DNA of 9,316 bases from an uncultured Collinsella sp. (GTDB lineage: Bacteria > Actinomycetota > Coriobacteriia > Coriobacteriales > Coriobacteriaceae). Positions 1-6,263 of this stretch are shown here, piece after piece; position 1 is the stretch's first letter; each line of letters starts with the position of its first letter. Location: contig CABUUD010000076.1 in NCBI GenBank assembly GCA_902494585.1, forward strand, positions 1-9,316, in the 5' to 3' direction. A program made the position numbers and the translations under genes. The notes under the pieces were generated by a model. It made no database searches. It had not been told where the DNA came from and saw nothing but the letters and a program-made list of their open reading frames with translations.

Positions 1-309
1 CACGACGACCGCGCACAGGCCGGCGGCGAGGAGAAGACGAGCGAGCTCTATGGAGCCGAGCAGGCGTGAAAGGACCTCGCAGTTGTCCCTCAGGTCGACG
101 ACTTGCTTTGTTCCGGAAAGCATGAAACCGAAGTCGGCGAGCGTCTGGACGATTCCCATGAACGACAACACGTAGGCATAGACGGCGTAGCCACCCGTGC
201 CCAGCACGCGCGTGAGGTACGGCACGAGGATGAGGGGGAATACGTACTTAAGTACTTGTAATCCGTACTGCCAAATTATGTTTTTGGCGAGTGTGTTACT
301 GCTTTTCAA
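1..309 (-). CDS. wzx: Wzx-type polysaccharide flippase, N-terminal part (runs off window)
   Basis: Open frame of 103 codons from a TTG at 309 to the window edge, so the C-terminal majority is missing. The family moves undecaprenyl-linked repeat units across the cytoplasmic membrane. The N-terminus reads KSSNTLAKNIIWQYGLQ, followed by a hydrophobic segment with FPLILVPYLTRVLG, then YVLSFMGIVQTLADFGF and the start of a further hydrophobic stretch. This order of an amphipathic start, first helix, PYLTRVLG and DFGF is typical of Wzx/RfbX proteins of the MOP superfamily. TTG is chosen because a TAG lies two codons upstream and no ATG or GTG occurs before the conserved region. No good Shine-Dalgarno precedes it, so translation may be weak. 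It follows the decayed GT2 gene by about 85 nt and would complete a Wzx/Wzy-dependent pathway with the upstream genes. Confidence 0.82.
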   Translation of the reverse strand, partial: MKSSNTLAKNIIWQYGLQVLKYVFPLILVPYLTRVLGTGGYAVYAYVLSFMGIVQTLADFGFMLSGTKQVVDLRDNCEVLSRLLGSIELARLLLAAGLCAVVV

Positions 310-393
310 TATCTATATCAACCCAAACAAATTTCAGTTTTCGTTTCTATTCGAGCTAAAGCGCAAGGCAATAAAGAGCGGGTTCCTGAGCCC

Positions 394-930
394 TTAAAGC
401 GAAAGCGACGCCAGCCGCCAGAGGACGCTATCGACTTCCAAAAGAACTTTCTCGGGATGGCCCATTCGCCTTCATCAACTCGGTAGCCAAAGCAAAAACG
501 CAGCGAGATTCCTCGTCAACGAGCGCGACCGTGAGGTTTGCAAACAAGATGCCGAGCTGATAGAGAGTCTGGTCATACATCCTCTGGTGAAAAGGAAAGC
601 CCAATGTCCGGCGCAAAGCAAGCATGGCTTCGATCGTGAAGTACCTGTCTACAGACCTCTTGCTCGACAGGCTGTTCGAGGTTAACGAGTCAACTTGCTT
701 TTGGTATTAGTAGTCCAATTCGTCGATGGTCGACCCCTGAACCTCAGCACGATCATTTATGCCTGCACAGTGTCCTCAAACCACCCATCTTTGAGAAGCT
801 CTAGGCCTTGCCGCGTCTCGCGATCGAAGATCCTTCCCCATGCAACGCCGCTCGAGTGTTTCGTCCCCACAGAAATGACCCGCCCGAGCTCGCCGATATA
901 GCGGGGAATAATCACGGTGATGTCGACCAA
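394..930 (-). pseudogene. Decayed family 2 glycosyltransferase
   Basis: No single frame is open, but three consecutive minus-strand segments join into one glycosyltransferase-like sequence. Segment 1 (930 to 757) contains VDITVIIPRYIGELGR, then GVAWGRIFDRETRQGLE and DGWFEDTVQA before a TAA; the WGRIF...WFEDT arrangement is typical of GT2 enzymes of polysaccharide clusters. Segment 2 (about 760 to 428, shifted frame) contains STIDELDY, an in-frame TAA at 707-709, YQKQVDSLTSNSLSSKRSVDRYF and MYDQTLYQLG, like the C-terminal region of such enzymes. Segment 3 (about 465 to 394, another shift) reads EKVLLEVDSVLWRLASLSL before TAA. At least two frameshifts and one nonsense codon are needed, and no N-terminal DxD region was found. 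The family call is by eye. The remnant lies between wzy and wzx, so the cluster once had another sugar transferase. Confidence 0.6.
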
Positions 931-1025
931 AGGTGTTGCAGGTCATAAGTCGTGGAGCTCGGGCGAGGAACGTTAAGTGGTGGCCGAAACCCGGGTAAGC
1001 GCTCCCTGGCCACTCAGATTCAGGA

Positions 1026-1076
1026 GGTCCATCCGAAGCCCCTCGCGTGTGGTACGCGAGGGGCTTCGGATGGACC
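1026..1076. repeat. Perfect 23-bp inverted repeat, 5-nt loop
   Basis: Arms 1026-1048 and 1054-1076 are exact reverse complements, separated by GTGGT. The stem includes CCGAAGCCCCTCGCG and its complement. It sits in non-coding DNA between wzy and the GT2 pseudogene. No T-run follows the stem on either strand, so it is not an ordinary intrinsic terminator. I saw no clear target-site duplication at its edges. Its role is unknown; a compact mobile or REP-like palindrome, an mRNA processing or stability hairpin, or a pause site are possible. Confidence 0.9.
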
Positions 1077-1098
1077 GAATGCTTGGCGATCCTCCCGA

Positions 1099-1129
1099 GA
1101 TTGTTCAACACTAGTCCCATTTAACAATC
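1099..1129 (-). repeat. Stem-loop just after the wzy stop codon
   Basis: GATTGTT at 1099-1105 and AACAATC at 1123-1129 form a 7-bp inverted repeat with a 17-nt loop, starting 9 nt after the wzy stop codon. The stem is AT-rich and no T-tract follows, so it is weak as a terminator. It could act as a 3' stability element or be incidental. Confidence 0.4.
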
Positions 1130-1138
1130 CTCATGAAT

Positions 1139-2194
1139 CTAAACAAGCTGCCAGAAAAAGGAAAAAGGAACGACACCGTGCCATTGCGGCCGGTAGACCA
1201 TAATTACTACAAAAAACACGGCCGTAACTGCGCATATGCCGTAAACGAGGAGGAACTTGAGCTTTGTATCGATCTTTCGGAATCGCAGCGCCACGTATAA
1301 GACAAGGAAAAACGAGGTAAACGTCGTCAGCCTCTGGAAGATGTTCACGAAGCAAGCGAGGAACTGGAAGACGACCTGGAGCATGGATCCATGAAAAAGA
1401 ACCCTCTCCTCCCTGTCGTCATCCGAAGCCCCCACCCCAAACAAATGGGAAACGACAATCAGCAAAGCGTCCATGGCGGTCATGATCGGCGCCGCGAGCG
1501 CATTCCCCCCCGACCACGAGGACATGCTATACGTCGAGTACTTGTCAAAGTTCTTCTCAACGAAGCTCCACACGACATCAGGGGAAAGGGCCAAAGCCAA
1601 CGCGACGACGCCATAACCCAGCATGACTTTCTTTGTCGGTGCGAGCGCCGAGAGCGGAATGAGCGCGAGCATGACGATGGCGGTCGAGTGAAACAGGGAG
1701 CCGAAAATGACCGCCGCAGCGAAACGGATCCTCTTCCCAGACTCCAGCCAAGGTATCGCCGCGATGATGATTGCGGCGGCGATACCTTGGCGCATGAGGT
1801 TCATAAAGGAGGCGTACGTCAGAAGTGTCACATAGAGGAAGAGTGCGAGCACGGGATTGCAGTCCGACTTATAGACCACATACCCGACGCAGGCGGTCAT
1901 GACCGCACTGGTGAAGAGAAGAAGGAGCTGCGGATTGGGGCTGACCACGTTCAAGGCCCGGAGGAGGTACAAGAACCCGGTTTCATACCAGGAGTGTGCC
2001 ATCCACGCCGTCAGGTAAGCGTTCCAGTACTGGAGCGTATCCACTCCGACCGCGTAGCTTCTCAGGCCGGAGAACGCGAACAAGACCAGGCAGGCCAAGA
2101 TGATAAAGCATCGTCTCTCAGCATCCCCGCGCGACACGCCCGTGATTACACCGAGAACGAGAATCACGACTATTTCCATCAGATAAATCGTCAT
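1139..2194 (-). CDS. wzy: EpsG/Wzy-type polysaccharide polymerase
   Basis: A 351-residue, very hydrophobic protein with roughly ten membrane segments. It fits the EpsG family, whose members are thought to polymerise lipid-linked repeat units outside the cytoplasmic membrane. Visible family marks are FSGLRSYAVGVDTLQYW at about 41-57, MRQGIAA at about 134-140, LFHSTA at about 167-172 and a C-terminus ending VPFSFFWQLV. The ATG at 2194 is preferred over an in-frame upstream ATG at 2251: it overlaps the GT4 stop codon in an ATGA junction, implying translational coupling, and puts the first membrane helix at the N-terminus. Wzy proteins diverge strongly, so the polymerase role rests on topology, these motifs and context. 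The gene contains a 16-bp inverted repeat (listed separately), and the close packing of the operon ends after it. Confidence 0.85.
   Translation of the reverse strand: MTIYLMEIVVILVLGVITGVSRGDAERRCFIILACLVLFAFSGLRSYAVGVDTLQYWNAYLTAWMAHSWYETGFLYLLRALNVVSPNPQLLLLFTSAVMTACVGYVVYKSDCNPVLALFLYVTLLTYASFMNLMRQGIAAAIIIAAIPWLESGKRIRFAAAVIFGSLFHSTAIVMLALIPLSALAPTKKVMLGYGVVALALALSPDVVWSFVEKNFDKYSTYSMSSWSGGNALAAPIMTAMDALLIVVSHLFGVGASDDDREERVLFHGSMLQVVFQFLACFVNIFQRLTTFTSFFLVLYVALRFRKIDTKLKFLLVYGICAVTAVFFVVIMVYRPQWHGVVPFSFFWQLV
1747..1791. repeat. 16-bp perfect inverted repeat inside wzy
   Basis: Arms 1747-1762 (GCCAAGGTATCGCCGC) and 1776-1791 are exact reverse complements with a 13-nt spacer. The repeat covers about residues 135-149 of the polymerase, the RQGIAAAIIIAAIPWL stretch. 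Alanine- and isoleucine-rich codons favour some self-complementarity, but a full 16-bp match is more than coding bias would normally give. Confidence 0.85.
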
Positions 2195-3285
2195 GCGCGC
2201 CCAATCACCTTGAGATAATCGGTTCGAATCGACTTGGCGATCGAGGGCCACGAAAACAACTCCGCAACGCGACGTGAGGCCAGGGCCATATCCGCATAGG
2301 CCTCAGCAGAGCTGGCGGCGGCGGCGATGGCTTCCCGCACGGATTCGGGAGAAAGGTCGCAGACCCATCCGGCTCCCTCGGCGAGGATGACGTCAGACAT
2401 GTTGGTACCCGGGGTTACCACGCATGGCAACCCGTAGGCGCACGCCTCGAGCAGACCCATCGGCATCCCCTCGTAGCGTGATGTGAGGAGAAAGATGTCC
2501 GCGGCGCGCAGAACCGCATCCTTCGCATCCCCGTATACAGGGCCGCGAACGGCGACAACGTCTGAAAGCCCCGCGGCCTGTAGCTTCATCTCCATCTCAT
2601 TTGAGAAGCCGTTGACGGAGTTGCCGTAAATCGAGAGATGGAAGCGCGGTGAATCCGCGCGAGCATTCAACGGAGTAAGCGCTTCGAGGAGGACGTCCAA
2701 TCCCTTTTGATAGGGCTCCACTCTGCCAACGAACACAATTTCAGGCACGTCGCCATGCCACGACTCCCGATGAGGGCGCTCCTTGGGCACCTCTATGCCG
2801 TTCGGCTCGATGAAGCTGTTCCGGTTCCATTTCTCGCCGGACTCATCGCGTTCCTTCTCGGTAAGGTAGTGGATCGCAGCGGCGCCTTGAGCGAAACGGT
2901 TGTAGAAAACGGTGTTGCAGATTCGTTTCTTAAAGGTTTTCTTCCCCTGGTCTCCGCTCGTGAGGGCGCAGTGCGGCTCAATCACATATGGTATACCCGA
3001 AGACAGCACGCCCAAGAGGGTCGCGTTGGGATGAAACGCATAAAAGCCCTCGAAAACGATTAGGTCAGGGCGCCAGATTCGACTGGTGAAATCTTCAATG
3101 TCGAAAGCAAAGTCGTTAGGGTTCCTGTAGAAGGGAAGACCCCTCCATTCTACGCGCTCGACAGGTCTCATGTTATACCAGACAACCTCTTCGAGTTCGG
3201 ATAAGGCCCCGATCAGTGCAGGCACACAGTACGTAGGGCCCGCGAAGCCCTCAAACTCAAGGTTCGAGAGAAATAGAATCCTCAT
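2191..3285 (-). CDS. Family 4 glycosyltransferase (GT-B fold)
   Basis: A 364-residue cytosolic or membrane-associated sugar transferase that should add one sugar to the growing lipid-linked repeat unit. The N-terminal Rossmann domain starts MRILFLSNLE with a glycine-rich loop (FEGFAGPTY, about 11-19). The C-terminal domain begins around 182 with EIVFVGRVEPYQKGLDVLLEAL, which carries the nucleotide-sugar phosphate-binding Arg/Lys region. It continues with TSRYEGMPMGLLEACAYGLP (about 268-287), which contains the EX7E motif (E272 and E280). These are diagnostic of GT4. The length is normal and nothing appears missing. It starts 12 nt after the GT2 gene and ends in a 4-nt overlap with wzy. The donor and acceptor sugars cannot be read from the sequence. 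Confidence 0.93.
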   Translation of the reverse strand: MRILFLSNLEFEGFAGPTYCVPALIGALSELEEVVWYNMRPVERVEWRGLPFYRNPNDFAFDIEDFTSRIWRPDLIVFEGFYAFHPNATLLGVLSSGIPYVIEPHCALTSGDQGKKTFKKRICNTVFYNRFAQGAAAIHYLTEKERDESGEKWNRNSFIEPNGIEVPKERPHRESWHGDVPEIVFVGRVEPYQKGLDVLLEALTPLNARADSPRFHLSIYGNSVNGFSNEMEMKLQAAGLSDVVAVRGPVYGDAKDAVLRAADIFLLTSRYEGMPMGLLEACAYGLPCVVTPGTNMSDVILAEGAGWVCDLSPESVREAIAAAASSAEAYADMALASRRVAELFSWPSIAKSIRTDYLKVIGRA

Positions 3286-3297
3286 TCAGCCTCAATC

Positions 3298-4068
3298 CTA
3301 AATCCTTTTAAGCACCGCGTGCGTCAGCTGCCAGAACAGACAATAAGCGGAATAGACTGGGTTTATCTTCTCCACTTTTCGGTATGCGTTCCACGTGCGG
3401 GAAACTGCACGGAATTTATTAGCTGAGCGGGAGCCGCCATGTTTCCTGTTCTTTGCAAGCACCTCGTCGAGGCCGCCGGCTGGAACGCCGCTCTTGAGGA
3501 CCTGGAGCCAGACGACCATGTCTTCAGGGAAATCGAACGAATCCCCGAAATCGGGACAAACGAGAAGACTCAGGGGTATTTTCGAGAGGTCGAACGCGAT
3601 GGTATGGCTGCAGGTCACGGTGTTCTTGAGAAAACCGTCGTAGTCGATGCTCTTGGGTACGTGTACGTAATTCCTATGCTGTCCGTCAGACTCAATGGTC
3701 TCGTACGAGGTGAAGCACATCCCCAGACCACAATCCCGCATGTACGCAAGCTGGTGATCAAGTTTATCCGGAAGCCATGCGTCATCGGCGTCCATGAACG
3801 CGACGAAATCGCCGGAAACGTGTTCGATACCGGTATTGCGCGACTTAGCCGCACCAACGTTGTGCTCGTTGGGATAAACCGAGATACGACGATCCTTATT
3901 TTCGTATTCCTTCGCAAGTCGAAGAGATGCGTCCGAAGAGCAATCTTCGACCACGATGAGCTCCCAGTTCTTATAGGATTGAGAAAGAACGGAGTCGAAG
4001 GTCTCGACAAGATACGGCTCAGCATTGTAGAGGGGCATAATGATTGAAACTAGGGGAGAATCGGTCAT
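3298..4068 (-). CDS. Family 2 glycosyltransferase (GT-A fold)
   Basis: A 256-residue inverting-type glycosyltransferase. The N-terminal nucleotide-binding half has PLVSIIMPLYNAEPYL (about 5-20), VVEDCSSD and NVGAAKSRNTG (70-80). The metal-binding DADD motif is at 93-96 (FMDADDAW), and PEDMVVWLQ at 181-189 matches the [E/D]D(x)nW region that supplies the catalytic base. There are no membrane helices, so it probably acts at the inner face of the membrane on the lipid-linked acceptor. Its ATG follows the stop codon of the sugar transferase by 3 nt, and its likely ribosome-binding sequence (AGGAGGGGG) lies inside the end of that gene. Sugar specificity is not predictable. Confidence 0.93.
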   Translation of the reverse strand: MTDSPLVSIIMPLYNAEPYLVETFDSVLSQSYKNWELIVVEDCSSDASLRLAKEYENKDRRISVYPNEHNVGAAKSRNTGIEHVSGDFVAFMDADDAWLPDKLDHQLAYMRDCGLGMCFTSYETIESDGQHRNYVHVPKSIDYDGFLKNTVTCSHTIAFDLSKIPLSLLVCPDFGDSFDFPEDMVVWLQVLKSGVPAGGLDEVLAKNRKHGGSRSANKFRAVSRTWNAYRKVEKINPVYSAYCLFWQLTHAVLKRI

Positions 4069-4071
4069 ACG

Positions 4072-4905
4072 TTACTTCCCCCTCCTCATCGCCTTGAACG
4101 TTTTTACGAACACGCGGGTATCCAACCCAAGCGACTGATGGCGCACATAAAAGAGCTCACGAGCTTGCCTCTGACCACTTCTCCACGTGGATTCGTTTCG
4201 GTCAGTCGCAGCCCACCAACCGGTGATGCCAGGCTTACATGCGAGCACCTCATCGCGTGCATCGCCGTATTCATACGTTTCCTCAAGTGTTACGGGACGA
4301 GGGCCAATGACGGATAAATCACCCGAGAGAACGTTAATGAATTGAGGAAGTTCGTCCAACGAAGTGCGGCGAAGAAAGCGGCCTACACGCGTGATTCGGG
4401 GATCATCGTCAACCTTCTGTTCGCGCTGCCATTGCGCCAGCTGATCGGGAGTCATGTATTTCTCAGGGTGCTCGTGAGCGTCAGAGACCATGGTGCGGAG
4501 TTTGAAGATATAGATAGGCTTTCCACCCTTACCAACTCGCTTTTGACGGAAGAACGGCTTTCCGGGAGAGTCAATCTCAATGGCGACGCATGCAGCTACA
4601 ACGGGGATGGCCAACATCGCGCAGACCGCAGCAGAAAAAACGATGTCGAAAGCTCGCTTGAAGGCAAAATAGGCAGGCCCACCTTTCTTGGGGGCGGCAG
4701 CCTTGGGATCTTCGGCGGGAGCCCTATAGCTTCCCGGCGCCACGAAACCTTGCGCTGGAGCAGGGTTCTCGACGGGAGGTGGAAATTCCTTCGCCACATG
4801 AGTCTGAGAGGATTCCTGCCGATCCATGGCTTGATAAATCAGTGCCGTACCAACGGGCGCATCCGTTTCACATTCTGTATTATCCAACACGTTCTCTTCC
4901 GACAT
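4072..4905 (-). CDS. Polyprenyl-phosphate sugar-1-phosphate transferase (priming enzyme)
   Basis: A 277-residue member of the bacterial sugar transferase family (monotopic phosphoglycosyl transferases). It moves a sugar-1-phosphate from a UDP-sugar to undecaprenyl phosphate and starts repeat-unit synthesis. The core begins at about residue 83 with KRAFDIVFSAA and the re-entrant membrane helix (about 85-110). It continues with FFRQKRVGKGGKPIYIFKLRTM (118-139), DDPRITRVGRFLRRTSLDELPQ (167-188) with the catalytic Asp-Glu pair at 184-185, GDLSVIGPRP (195-204) and CKPGITGWW (223-231). It is the short form without the N-terminal multi-helix domain of WbaP-type enzymes. The first 75 or so residues are instead rich in Pro, Ala and Glu and probably disordered. 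It starts 51 nt after loaP, with GGGGAAG upstream of the ATG. Confidence 0.94.
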   Translation of the reverse strand: MSEENVLDNTECETDAPVGTALIYQAMDRQESSQTHVAKEFPPPVENPAPAQGFVAPGSYRAPAEDPKAAAPKKGGPAYFAFKRAFDIVFSAAVCAMLAIPVVAACVAIEIDSPGKPFFRQKRVGKGGKPIYIFKLRTMVSDAHEHPEKYMTPDQLAQWQREQKVDDDPRITRVGRFLRRTSLDELPQFINVLSGDLSVIGPRPVTLEETYEYGDARDEVLACKPGITGWWAATDRNESTWRSGQRQARELFYVRHQSLGLDTRVFVKTFKAMRRGK

Positions 4906-4956
4906 TTCTTCCCCGGGTCGGGGATCCTCCCTGTCCTTAGAAGCAATCGCCAGCAG

Positions 4957-5502
4957 CTAGGCGGTTGCCTTATTGAGGTTGCGCATAACGCGCTGCTCGT
5001 TTGAAAGCACGGCAAGGCCAACGCAGGTTGTTACGCGTCGGCCGCACAGGTCGAGCTCTAAATAAGCAGTGCTCTTGCGTCTGTTAATGGTTTTGATAAG
5101 GCCTTCGTGGCCCAGTAGCGGACCTGCCGTAACTACGACATGGTCGCCGTCTTTTAGAGCCTCGCTCATGGGCACTACGCGGTCTCCCCTATGCGTAAAG
5201 CCGCCAATAAGCTGGACCTCTTCTTTTGCCAGTGGCACAAACTGACCGTCCTGGGCAAGCACCCGGGCAAAGTCGTCCATGCGCAGCAGATACTGTTGCA
5301 CGGTGCGGGGATCTGCCGTGTCGCAGATAAGATAACCGGGAAAGAGCGGCTTGGTCGTTTTGACCCATTCGCCGTGCACCTTAATCTCGGTTTGATATTG
5401 GGGATAAAAGAGTTCTTGCATGGCGCCCTCCGGCACCATGCGCTCGATGCGCTCGCGCATTACGTCTTCGCGTCCGTTAATGACCTGGATCACATACCAC
5501 AC
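4957..5502 (-). CDS. loaP: LoaP-type specialised NusG antiterminator
   Basis: About 181 residues with the NusG layout. An N-terminal NGN domain (1-100) runs from WYVIQVINGREDVMRERI through LFYPQYQTEIKVHGEW to KPLFPGYLI at 51-59, and a C-terminal KOW domain has LKDGDHVVVTAGPLLGHEG at about 116-134. The pattern resembles LoaP and related paralogs that head polysaccharide or antibiotic operons rather than housekeeping NusG, which normally sits beside secE and rplK. Known LoaP proteins ride on RNA polymerase and suppress termination after recognising an RNA hairpin near the operon start. Here it is the first gene of the cluster and follows a long hairpin-containing leader. GTG at 5502 is preferred because AAGGGGGTG ends 6 nt upstream; GTG codons at 5508 and 5511 overlap that ribosome-binding sequence. 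LoaP versus another NusG paralog is inferred from context and motifs. Confidence 0.85.
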   Translation of the reverse strand: MWYVIQVINGREDVMRERIERMVPEGAMQELFYPQYQTEIKVHGEWVKTTKPLFPGYLICDTADPRTVQQYLLRMDDFARVLAQDGQFVPLAKEEVQLIGGFTHRGDRVVPMSEALKDGDHVVVTAGPLLGHEGLIKTINRRKSTAYLELDLCGRRVTTCVGLAVLSNEQRVMRNLNKATA

Positions 5503-5539
5503 GAGCACCACCCCCTTGCTGTCTTACGTGTGACTCATG

Positions 5540-5598
5540 GGGTTTGGGTATGGCTTCGCCAGGGCGCTTGTGCGCGAAGGCGATCCATATTCAAACCC
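5540..5598 (-). promoter_or_regulatory. Long irregular stem-loop just before loaP
   Basis: Read on the minus strand, GGGTTTG (5598-5592) pairs with CAAACCC (5546-5540). Inward follow a 2x2 internal loop, a 5-bp TATGG/CCATA helix, a 1x2 loop, a 5-bp TCGCC/GGCGA helix, a 3x3 loop, and a GCGC/GCGC helix closed by ACAA. In total 21 base pairs lie in one 59-nt element, ending 38 nt before the preferred loaP start. The 2x2 loop is A/C on the minus strand but would be G-U on the plus strand, so orientation is not proven by this element alone. It is a candidate LoaP recognition or autoregulatory structure. Confidence 0.5.
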
Positions 5599-5664
5599 TG
5601 AGCCCAGTTAGACAAGCACGTGGCTCTGCCCAACCGTGAACGGTATGTATAAGCGCAGTTGCTG

Positions 5665-5700
5665 AAGACGCGGACGTGTATCGCAAAATGACCGCGTCTC
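5665..5700 (-). promoter_or_regulatory. Middle stem-loop of the loaP leader
   Basis: AGACGCGG (5699-5692 on the minus strand) pairs with CCGCGTCT (5673-5666), a perfect 8-bp GC-rich stem with an 18-nt loop. A terminal G-U pair (5700/5665) extends it on the minus-strand RNA; the plus strand would have an A/C mismatch there. It lies directly between the other two leader hairpins. Confidence 0.5.
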
Positions 5701-5708
5701 CAGTTGAC

Positions 5709-5752
5709 TGCGTGCGACCCAGTCAAGCGGGTACAAAACTGGACCGCACGCA
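5709..5752 (-). promoter_or_regulatory. 15-bp stem-loop in the loaP leader
   Basis: On the minus strand TGCGTGCGGTCCAGT (5752-5738) pairs over its full length with ACTGGGTCGCACGCA (5723-5709), around a 14-nt loop. Two central pairs (5744/5717 and 5743/5718) are G-U and U-G in the minus-strand RNA. In a plus-strand RNA the same positions would be A/C and C/A mismatches. This asymmetry indicates that the structure matters in the transcript that leads into loaP. It starts 250 nt before the preferred loaP start. No T-run follows, so it is not a simple terminator. Confidence 0.6.
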
Positions 5753-5825
5753 AACAGCTGCAGGACTGCTACGTTTTGGCATACGAACTAGCAGAATTTG
5801 CATCTCATAAATAAATCAACGCAAA

Positions 5826-5835
5826 TTAAAAGAGC
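5826..5835 (-). promoter_or_regulatory. boxA-like sequence upstream of the loaP hairpins
   Basis: The minus strand reads GCTCTTTTAA, one T longer than the core GCTCTTTAA of the NusB/NusE-binding boxA RNA element found in antiterminated operons. It lies 73 nt before the 15-bp stem-loop. Only a resemblance is seen; no clear promoter upstream of it was identified. Confidence 0.25.
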
Positions 5836-6000
5836 CGCATGACTTCTTTATTGGAGCTCGTGGTGTTTCTGGCACCGCCGTTACGGCCGGATGCTGATCG
5901 ACCCTGCGCTTTGTGACTTGCTGGAGCCGTGAGCACAGTTGAACCCATGTAACGTTAGGTATCCTAGCACAAGTTGATAACGAAACTGATTTGTCTTGTG

Positions 6001-6059
6001 GTGAACAACATATCGTTCATTTAGTGTGCTTAATGGGGTTGTTTTGGGATGTTGTTCAC
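6001..6059. repeat. 11-bp inverted repeat upstream of loaP
   Basis: GTGAACAACAT at 6001-6011 and ATGTTGTTCAC at 6049-6059 are perfect reverse complements with a 37-nt spacer. The spacing suits either a large-loop RNA structure or two half-sites for a DNA-binding protein or recombinase. The spacer holds no recognisable promoter. Confidence 0.7.
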
Positions 6060-6236
6060 GTTGATGCAGGTTATTGAGGTACTGGCGGTGATTGGGGGCG
6101 TTCCTGAAGCCCAAATGAAGCAGCGAGCTGCGCCGATAATCGCGTTTGTCTAACAAACTACGTACAGACATGGGAAATAAATTGTGCAACTTTTTGTTGA
6201 CGTAGGGGGCTTTGTAGCGCATGGTGTTTTGGCATG

Positions 6237-6263
6237 AAAAAAAGCCTTCGGAATTCCGAAGGC
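6237..6263 (-). terminator. Intrinsic terminator of the tRNA-Ala gene
   Basis: A perfect 20-nt palindrome at 6244-6263 (stem GCCTTCGGAA / TTCCGAAGGC) is followed on the minus strand by seven T residues (6243-6237). It starts 13 nt after the encoded CCA. This is a textbook Rho-independent terminator and isolates the tRNA from the polysaccharide cluster downstream. Confidence 0.93.

Larger units (their letters stand above)
931..1138. other. Intergenic DNA between wzy and the pseudogene
   Basis: No reading frame on either strand gives a recognisable protein. The stretch contains the two inverted repeats listed separately. It may include the lost 5' part of the GT2 pseudogene, but I could not match any segment of it to a GT2 N-terminus. 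Confidence 0.5.
5753..6236. other. Upstream part of the leader/intergenic region before loaP
   Basis: No convincing gene on either strand. Composition is more AT-rich than the flanking genes. A minus-strand open frame ending at 5881 would have to begin inside the tRNA terminator or at a Met just downstream (about 6222), and its predicted protein resembles nothing I recognise. The stretch contains an 11-bp inverted repeat (6001-6059), a GTTTGT/ACAAAC repeat (6144-6158) and the boxA-like sequence. The promoter of the polysaccharide cluster is probably here, but I could not fix a -35/-10 pair. Confidence 0.5.

Noticed and set aside
776..1120. 114-codon minus-strand frame between wzy and wzx
   Set aside because: It runs through both arms of the 23-bp palindrome and overlaps the GT2-like remnant in another frame, which carries recognisable motifs. 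The product itself resembles nothing.
1420..1432. 13-nt CATCCGAAGCCCC shared between wzy and the 23-bp palindrome
   Set aside because: About one match of this length is expected by chance in a window of this size, and the wzy copy is ordinary coding sequence.
1391..2218. 275-codon plus-strand frame opposite wzy
   Set aside because: It is antisense to a clear membrane protein gene; its Arg/His/Glu-rich composition is that of a shadow frame.
5535..5753. Minus-strand open frame across the loaP leader
   Set aside because: It covers the three stem-loops exactly, has a GTG start without a good ribosome-binding site and an uninformative arginine-rich sequence.
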